A stretch of 64,000 nucleotides of DNA, from assembly GCA_015039365.1 (NCBI GenBank), contig WION01000001.1, forward strand, positions 310,001-374,000. Direction: 5' to 3'. Source of the stretch: Amanita rubescens. Taxonomy: Eukaryota; Basidiomycota; Agaricomycetes; Agaricales; Amanitaceae. A program made the translations under genes and the position numbers. Of the stretch, positions 56,389 to 64,000 are shown in pieces (the stretch's first letter is position 1; every line of letters begins with the position of its first letter). The notes beneath the pieces were generated by a model. The model was not told the origin of the DNA and searched no databases. It worked only from the letters and a program-made list of their open reading frames with translations.

Positions 56389-59300
56389 TCAAGATCTGGA
56401 CTGCGCAAATGAAGTTAAAGTCGTCACTATTTGTTCCATCGTCGGACGTTCAGAAGGACGGGCTTTCCAACAGTCCTGGATCAGATTCCATGTATTATCT
56501 TCCATTCTTGGATGTTCTAAGCGGTCCGGGCGTTTTCCACTTGTAATGAATCTCATGATCTGGAGATTGGTTTTCCCAGAAAAAAGAAAGGTATCGAAGA
56601 ATATCTGTTTACCCCATCGCTGAATGAGTCAATAATTTAAAGGAGACTGGAAACGCACTTCGTAATAAAGACAACCAAATGCATACACGTCCATTTTCAT
56701 CGTTTTACTTCTATGTGTATTTGAGCCTTCGTCGCATCCGCCGCATCCCAGCAAACCACAGTTGGCGCAGATGCCAAATAGTTCCGGTGCAGCCGAACGG
56801 ACCGCAAATGTTGTAGTGGATTGTGTAACAGTAGATTCAGAATGCCGAGTTGATCCAAAATCAATGATTTGAACGTGTAATCCGGAGTCAAGGAGCACAT
56901 TCCCCTGATAACCAACAGGATGAGTTGTTTGGAAAAATAAGGCTGTATCAGATAGCTACGCCGTGTAGATCACCATGCACAATACCTCCCGAATGCAAAT
57001 AACGAACACCCTCAGCTACCTCCATTATCTAACCGATATCAGCCAATTTCTTCTACCATTCTAACAAGAAAGGGAATCTTACCAGCCTGTGTATATTAGC
57101 CACATCTGGCCCTTGCCTTTTTCTCCACTGATGAATTGTTCCGTTTTCCATGTAAGGCGAGACAAAGTATAAAGCCAATTTGTCCTCAAATACGCCCAAT
57201 AGAGGAAGGATAAAGCGATGCGAAAGGGATCGCCACGCCAGGGCTTCCTGGACCAAGTGTTTGATAAGAGAATCCTTCAATACCAAATCAATCACTATTA
57301 TCCCAATAAAAAGAAGGCAATGGGATGCACGAACGTCTTTACGACCCCCATCCGCTAGCTTCAGCGCTACTGACTGCCCGTTGTATTCACCTCGGAAAAC
57401 ACGTCCAAAGCCGCTTACACCGATTGCCCCAAGGTACGGCTCAGCCTTCACACCAGTAATAAACAGAGACTTCGGGATGACAGTTATTGTTGACAACAAC
57501 TTGAACATCAACTTTCTGGCTTTCCAATTTGCATTGCTGGTGCCTGAATTGGAAAGCATATGGTTGCGGAGTAGCTAGATGAGGGAAAGCATGGATACAG
57601 ACATTCTAGCTCAAGCAAACTTGTACGTACATGGAGTATGAAATCAAGCAGTAGCTCAACATCTGGCACGGTCGTCAATTGGGAGGTAATACTATCAAAT
57701 TCAGATAGATCCAACAGCTGGCGCATGAGACGAAGAGTATACTGATTGTCCATTGAACCGCCAAGCCCCTTTAACTGGTGTTTATTAGTGAAAACTCATT
57801 GACGACTTGAAAGCACATACCTCACTTATGAGGGCGGTAAGTGGCGAATCGGGGTTGGGCATATGGGAATCCACAATCTTCTCCATTGTTGGACGTTTAG
57901 ACGGATCGCAGGACCAACATTGCTCTACGAGGTCCCAAGTGTCATCATCCATCTTTGGATCGGGAAGACGACTTGGTTGTTTTCTTCTCAAGAATAGAAG
58001 GAGGAATTGATTTTGCTGTACCCCCTGAAAAGTAATGACGCCAAAGAATACCTGGATGGGTTACCACTTTCAGGAACGCCAGGTGCTTTAGGGAAATTTA
58101 CCGTATAATAAAGACATCCATATGCATACACATCAGTCTGAGTCGTTTTGCCTTTCCTTTGCCCAGGACATCCGTCGCACTCCAACCTCCAACATGTGGT
58201 ACACAGACCTACAAGCTCTGGGGCAGCATAGTTGATCGAATATGCCATGGCAGATGGCGATAGAGTGGATTCAATATGCCGAGTTAACCCAAAATCAGTA
58301 ATTTGACAGCGGAATTCAGAATCGAGGAGCACATTCGCCTGAAAGATGACGAAGGTATACATAAATCAAAGTGTATGACACTAGAATACTTACAGCGCTT
58401 AAGTCGCCATGCACAATACCCTCAGAGTGAATATACTCAAGGCCTCGTGCTACCTCTATCATCTAATGTACTTTAGCAAATCTATTCTGCTGCATTATAC
58501 ATGAATCTTACCTTACTGCGTATCTGAATTTCACCTGGCCATTGTTTTTTCCTCCATTCAATCAATGTTCCATTCGTCATATACGGTGATACGAGGAATA
58601 GATGTGAGTTCTCTTCATGTATTCCTAAGAGAGGCGAAATAAACTGGTGCGAGAGCGACCACCATGAAAGGGCTTCTCGACAAAAGTCTTTTCGGAGCGA
58701 ATTCGAGTCCTTGTAAACAGATCAGCGTCAGAAGGATGAAGATAAATAGTGCTGACTGACTTCGCTATTACGAGCCTTGTATAAGACTTTTAGCGCAACT
58801 GGCCGTCCGTGATGTTCGCCTTTGTACACACTGCCAAAGCCTCCGGCACCTTGAACTGAGCTAAGATCTGACTTGACATCACTAATAAACAGAGTTTTCG
58901 GCAATACATCTTTCTTAGATAGCTTATCCACCAGCCTCCTGGCCTTTCGGTTTGCATCTTGAATGCCACGATTCTCCAGGCTTCCATTGCGCAGTAGCTA
59001 GATTGAGATAAGGACATTGGACGCGCAAGATAGGTAGAAACTCTACGCACACAAAGGATGAAATCAAGTATTAGCTCAATGTCTGAAGCAGCTTCTAATG
59101 CTGAAATAGTAGTGAGATAATCTGGCGAATCCAATAGTTTACCCATAAGACCAAGGGTAAATTGGTTTATGGCATTCTGTGGAGATGTCTAGCAAAAATT
59201 TAAACATTATCGGTGGTCCTCTGAACCCTCACAGATGTTCACCTCAAATCTGAGGATCGCAAGTAATGATGGGAGGAGTCTTGTTTGAGCGAGTGGCGTA

Positions 59301-61247
59301 TCAGTCTTCTTGGTCTACAGTGCAGCAAGTAATTAGAGTAAATCGACGCCAAGACATGAATTTCGCACTTCGGTTTCCTTTATCAGTGACTCAATTTTAT
59401 CCATCATCATATCGCTTTTAGGCAAATCATGATCCCCGACAAATGCAATTATTGCGTTATGAATTGATTCCTTCCGTTCCGAGCAAATAAACTCGTAGAT
59501 GATTCCATTTACGTCATCTGGCGTCATTTTTCCTCTATCTTCAAGCGAAATTTGGAACACTGCTTGTAGGATCAATATGATATCCACTACGTATCCCATG
59601 ATGCAACGAATATGGTCTGGCCTGTTGAGAAGTTCAAAACATCTGCCAGAATAACAAACGGCATATGCTCACCGCCCTTGATAAACATCTTTCGTCCACT
59701 CGCTTGCTACCCTGGATGCCTTGATCACATCACGATGTCTTACAACAGCCGTTAGTTGTACTACGCATCAATCCCAAATCCACCTACGTAGTACTGGTAT
59801 TGGAAAGATTGAGATCATTCACGACGGCAGTCGTTTGACAGTAGAATGCATCACTGAGGAGAAACTACTCGGACGCGATGAATTCAAATACACGTTCGAG
59901 ATACCCTGCTGTACGTACCTCGTTTAAACTCCGAATATCCCATATAGTAACAATGCCTCGATGTATCTTGGATATACACTTTTGAAGGCTAACGCCAGAT
60001 GTTATTGCACGCCCATACTCTGTTAGTGGATGTAAGAACACGGAACGTTGACAGTAACTACGTATCCACTTTACTTTCTTTTACAGCTCTGAAAGGAAAA
60101 GTTAAGTCTAACTTTATTCATTTTTCTTTTCATTCCGATGCTTACTTTATTGATGCGGTGATCTTGTTTGGTATATTAACACCTTGGGCCGCAGCTAAAA
60201 AAATCTGGCCTAAATCCCATGAATCGTTATGCGATCTTGTACGTAGAAGTTTCTCGCTAGTCTTATAAGTATTGAATATATGGTTCTTCAAGCGCACAAG
60301 CCCCATCCGCGGACTTGAAATATTGGTTTCTACACTTCGCATCGTGATATTCACCAATCGATGCAAAGTTTCACACAGCGATACTGGATGAAGATGTTAG
60401 TTTATATGGAGGAACGTGACATAAACGTACCAGATACCAGAGCGTATTGTGCCTGATCCAAGTCGTTCTTAGTCGCATTCTCGAATGCTTTGCCATATCG
60501 TTCCTTGAATTTTTTCTCAGCCAACGTTTGTATTTTTCCTTGCTCTGTTCCCGCATTGTTGAGACTGGCTATGAATAGATCAAACTTTGTGCATATGACG
60601 ATTATTGGTACTACGATCACGATAAGTCCAGAAATGCAATTGGATAAGCAGGTGGTTGCCTTTGTTTCGATTCAGCTTGAAAATTCTTTCATCGCCTTCT
60701 TCGAGTATTTTGCCATCGTCAGGAGGCACGGTAATACACAACCTGCAAAATAGCACGTGTTAGAGCAATTCCATTCGCGACACTACGAGCGCACCAAATC
60801 GCGTAGAGCCTCTCGGAAAGAGACTCCTTCTGACTCCGCTCTTCGATAAATTGCTTTAAGACATCGAATTTCTCCACGCTTTCTGGATCGTAACGTTGGA
60901 AAACATGAAGAATAAGATGTTTATTATGCGGTGAGGTGATTCCTTCGTTGATATCGGCTGCATCGCCTCGATCGCGTTGAACATCCTAAACCTTATTGAG
61001 CGATTAAAGAACAGTCATAACAGAAGATATACCGCTAAAGAAGTCCCAAATACAGCGCCGATGAGAGTCGATGTCCCCGTTCCGGGCTGTTGAGAGTGAA
61101 GGACGTCTGGATTGCTCGTGTGGGAAAGGTGGTAAGTCTTACTTTGCCAACGATAAGAATCCGGAACCTGTGATGTGTGAATTAGCTTGATGTCATTGAT
61201 TGGTTGAACTTCCGTCACCTTGGACATTCCTCGGAATCCAGGTCCAT
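56389..61247 (-). CDS. GTPase-like + two apparently intact kinases (family 1)
   Basis: The ATG at 61247 (MDLDSEECPR) is the first in frame after a stop. FRILIVGK splices to PGTGTSTLIGAVFGTSLA, so the P-loop Lys is Thr and G3 is lost, but CTKFD (about 60590) fits G4. Helical exons lie at 60142-60366 and 59333-59599 (VVDIILILQAVFQISL). Kinase 1 (58931 to about 57830) has GAGGFGSVYKG, VALK, HGDLSA..N, DFGLTRH and a CTTCWRLECDGC insert. Kinase 2 (about 57500 to 56389) has GVSGFGRVFRG, VALK, HGDLHG and IDFGSTRH, with CANCGLLGCGGC. It ends TLTSFAQSRS at 56389. Both kinases keep their key residues, unlike every other tandem pair here, while the GTPase has lost nucleotide-binding residues. The exon plan matches the gene at 50117-54864. 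Confidence 0.78.
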
Positions 61248-62379
61248 AAGAGTTACAAGCGTTGTCTCGTTGGAACCGACAGATGGCTGCAAGATGTACA
61301 CGTTCTATGGTGAGAAGAACTTTGAGCGTCTAAACACGGACCTAACGAACCGGCTTGCATATTGAGAGTTTTGAACAGCGTCACTGATTGTTACCAGATT
61401 TATTGGTAAGTACATGAGCGTGATGTGAACGTGCCGAATCAGAGGTAGTGAGCGAGTATTATTAGAAACGCTATTTTTATCATTTGAGGCTGCTACTCAT
61501 TCTTTGCGGCCGATAGACCAGTCTCTGCGCAACGTCACGTAGACGAAATTCGGGGCCGGTCCTGGAGTGAGATGACTGAATCGACTTTAGCGCCGACGAG
61601 ACAATAGAGGCGCTACCACCATCTGGTCGACGCGAGATCACCGTCGTGTTGAACTTGAAAGCCGGGAGAGATTCCAGCAGATTCCAGCCCACGCGCAGAC
61701 TTGCAGTAGTAGGATAAATAGAGATCGAGGCAGTCGGGGGTGGGGGTTCCTGAGCGTAGGTCTAAATGACGTGGAGATGCCATGAGAGGCAACCACTCCA
61801 TCTAAGCGTATCTGTTCAATGGTTCGTCTGGATTAACGTCTGGATTAACGTGCGGAGGGGGACGGGCAGCGGGACTAGATTAAGGCGTGACAGCACTATT
61901 GTGGACAAGGGGTTCAGTGGGGCCGACAGAGGGTATATCGCACAATTTGTTTAGGAAATCCGTGGACCGTTAGGTGGTGACGAGAAGAAAAGGGATTTGG
62001 GGGAGAGGTGAGAGCGGATTAGTGGTGGTGAACCGTTGACAGAAGCGTAAGGCAGCCGCATCCGCACGGAAAATGGCTGAAAACGACTCGGATCGGCAGT
62101 GGTGACATTTTTCACACAAAAAACTATCCTAACAATGTTAGTAACATATATAGTAACCTGTTAATAACAGAACGTTACAAATTGTTGTTAGAATTGGGTT
62201 TGGAAGGGTCCAACGCATAGACTGTTAATAATTGCTGGGAGGAATTGCTCGGGAATTATTCACCGAGCCCTGATGCCAACCACGTGGCACGAGGCTCAGC
62301 CTGGCGTGCCAACAATAGCCTGTCAGATTATGGGTCGAGATTCCAACCGAAAACCCAGGAGAGTCGAGTTGAAATTGGT
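61248..62379. other. Spacer with AT-rich inverted-repeat patch
   Basis: About 1.1 kb upstream of the tandem-kinase gene. ORFs at 61480-61801 have no motifs. At 62130-62185 an AT-rich patch has AACAATGTTAGTAAC facing GTTACAAATTGTT, an imperfect inverted repeat that could be a short element relic or chance. Confidence 0.4.
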
Positions 62380-62640
62380 ATCCAAGATTCGCTGCCCAGA
62401 TCTTTGTTTATTACCAACGTCAAGGCAGATCTTTCCTCCAGTGCCATTGGTCGGGGTGGCTTTGGCAATGTTTTCAAAGGCGAATACAGGTTGCGCTGAT
62501 AGCGCTTCACAGCGGCAAAGACAGGTTAGTGCCTTGTTATTCTTTTCTCTCGATAATACTGACCTGTTCTGGAAGAATTTATTCAGGAAAAGCTTCCGTT
62601 GCAAGGGTATAGCACTAGACCACTACTATATCTCACCCTA
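62380..62640 (+). pseudogene. Kinase N-lobe relic (family 1)
   Basis: From about 62380 IQDSLPRSLFITNVKADLSS leads to IGRGGFGNVFKGEYR, which aligns with the exon that opens each family-1 kinase. The reading frame then breaks before the β3 Lys. After an intron-like gap, NLFRKSFRCKGIAL (about 62575-62615) aligns with the LRKDFCREALAWRS exon in damaged form. No C-lobe follows, because the MLKL-like gene on the other strand ends at 62663. A kinase gene was truncated here. Confidence 0.65.
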
Positions 62641-62662
62641 TATAGTATGAATCGAATAACGG

Positions 62663-64000
62663 TTATCTCAGGTAGCACACCATCTCAAGTTGTGTCACTA
62701 GGTCATCAATCGAAGGTCTGTCCTCCGGTTCCTTAGCCCAGCACCGGCAAAGAATCTTCCATATTTCATCGTCCAACCCACGTTCAATGACACGCTCGTC
62801 TACCGAACGCTTCGGTAACTCATCCTTCTCCATCTTCCTGAATATCACCTGAGGGTTTTTCTTGATATGACTAAATGGCATTTCGTGTGTAAACAGCTAA
62901 GAGCGGATTTCAGTATCCCAATGCCGGATACAAGTCAAATTCGAACTAACCTCCAAGATAGTCATGCCGAAGCTATAGACATCACCCTTGGTCGAGACGA
63001 GACCTCCTTCACCCCACATCTCAGGGGCACACCATCTACAACCATCCGTTGCACCTGTAGTTTGGGTGATCAGGTTCCCCTCAAGCTATATAACCGAGAT
63101 TTAGCAATGCATATAACTTTAGATCGAGGATAGCTTGCCTTGGCAAGCGCAAAGTCCGTAATTAGTGGTTGACCTTCATCTCCGATAACCACGTTTTCCT
63201 GATCGTGATAAAATCAGCGCTCCTGTATCGACTGTCTGTACAATGGATACGAACCCCTCTCAAATTTCCGTGGATGATAGACATAGAGTGGAGGACTTTA
63301 ATCCCTGATGCTATGCCGAGGATCTATGATAGGACAATTAAGATTTTAGCGCGGGAACCGGGGGAAACAACGCACGAGCTTTCTGTAGTCGACCTCCGTG
63401 TCATGCTTCTTGACATACGCCAGCGCGCTTCCATTATCCATCCAGGGGCTAACCAAAGCACTAGCGCAACATTAACATGGTGGACAATACATAACAGCAT
63501 CGGAAAGTGCTCACAGGCGAAGGCCATCAGGGGTGCAGAAACCATAAAATGGGATAATATGTTTTCCCTGGTCTATTTCATGTATCTTCGCCCACAGCTC
63601 AACTTCACGCCTAATCCTCTGACGATACGTGAGTCATAACAAGAAATCAGTGACAGAACGGGCGGACCTGTATGGATCTCTCATCCTTCGAATTGACGGA
63701 ACGGATAACCTTGATCCTCACATCCTCACTCTGGAGGAATCTTCCCTTGTACACATCAGCGTTCCTATTGCCCATGGTGGGCGCCTCCCCCAACCATTCG
63801 ACCTCTCCAGAGTCTAGCTGGCACTTGGGCGGCAACAACTTGGACAACCGAAGAAGACTATACAGGTTCTTTGCCATCCGCTTGCGTTCTTCTTCTGACA
63901 CGATTTGGTGTTCCGCCAAGCCCTGATCTCAAGTTAAGTAGAGCAAACTACCGCATGCACCATTGACGTACTCCTTGCATCATCATTGAAATTGTTCGTA
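62663..64000 (-). CDS. MLKL-like protein, C-terminal part (family 2, cut by window edge)
   Basis: Only the end of the brace helix and the pseudokinase lie in the window. [20 protein letters not shown] (about 63850) leads to [30 protein letters not shown] (β3 Lys kept), [30 protein letters not shown] near 63270 (HRD to HGN), ITDFALAK near 63145 (DFG to DFA) and [10 protein letters not shown], then a C-lobe ending [11 protein letters not shown] with its stop at 62663. Intron positions are those of the paralogue at 25526. The N-terminal bundle and any lipid signal lie beyond 64000. Same inferred role as its paralogues. Confidence 0.78.

Noticed and set aside
1..64000. Transposon terminal repeats, reverse transcriptase or transposase genes, tRNA genes and CRISPR arrays
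   Set aside because: None was recognised on either strand. The repeats found are explained by paralogous genes, one coding minisatellite and local duplications.

Overview
The window is nuclear DNA of a filamentous basidiomycete, most likely an Agaricomycete. Genes are cut into many short exons by introns of about 45-60 nt with GT-AG ends and CTAAC-like branch points. Two neighbours also point there: a DUF6535-type membrane protein (37560-39665) and a small coiled-coil protein with the tail ALQYEIAELMAVKSKHG (49080-49738). There are no bacterial operons, rRNA genes or CRISPR arrays. All splice models were read by eye from reading frame, splice sites and comparison between paralogues, so exon edges are approximate.

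Most of the window is a birth-and-death cluster of two multidomain families that interleave on both strands. Family 1 has an N-terminal P-loop GTPase-like domain, a helical middle, and one or two tyrosine-kinase-like (TKL) kinase domains. Members are 1-69 (tail only), 941-5931, 14959-18396, 32279-36124 (GTPase lost), 50117-54864, 56389-61247 and an N-lobe relic at 62380-62640. Family 2 has an N-terminal helical domain resembling the four-helix-bundle/HeLo fold of MLKL, a linker of brace-like helices, and a pseudokinase. Members are 9154-11417, 18511-20511, 25526-27594, the C-terminal truncated model at 62663-64000, and relics at 12421-12666, 36890-37515 and 55735-56150. In every readable family-2 pseudokinase the catalytic HRD is HGN. 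DFG is DFA in five of the six and DYG in the fusion at 27997-31757.

Two genes join the families. The minus-strand gene 41329-48182 reads GTPase-kinase-kinase-MLKL-like helices-pseudokinase. The minus-strand gene 27997-31757 reads lipid-anchor motif, Pro/Ser/Thr repeats, family-2 pseudokinase, then a family-1 kinase. Fusion in both orders suggests that the two families act in one pathway: sensing or switching by the GTPase/tandem kinase, execution by the MLKL-like protein. This resembles regulated cell death or non-self recognition, but that function is inference.

The layout is as follows. 0-6 kb holds family 1. 7-9 kb holds a small two-exon ORF and an unknown gene with two frame breaks. 9-12.7 kb holds an MLKL-like gene and a relic. 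13-14 kb holds a doubtful ORF. 15-20.5 kb holds a family-1 gene convergent with an MLKL-like gene. 22.5-24.5 kb holds a six-repeat WxWC protein inserted between two copies of another exon. 25.5-31.8 kb holds an MLKL-like gene and the first fusion. 32.3-37.5 kb holds a tandem-kinase gene and an MLKL-like relic. 37.6-39.7 kb holds the DUF6535 gene. 41.3-61.2 kb holds the second fusion and two family-1 genes with duplicated spacer DNA. 62-64 kb holds a kinase relic and an MLKL-like gene cut by the window edge.
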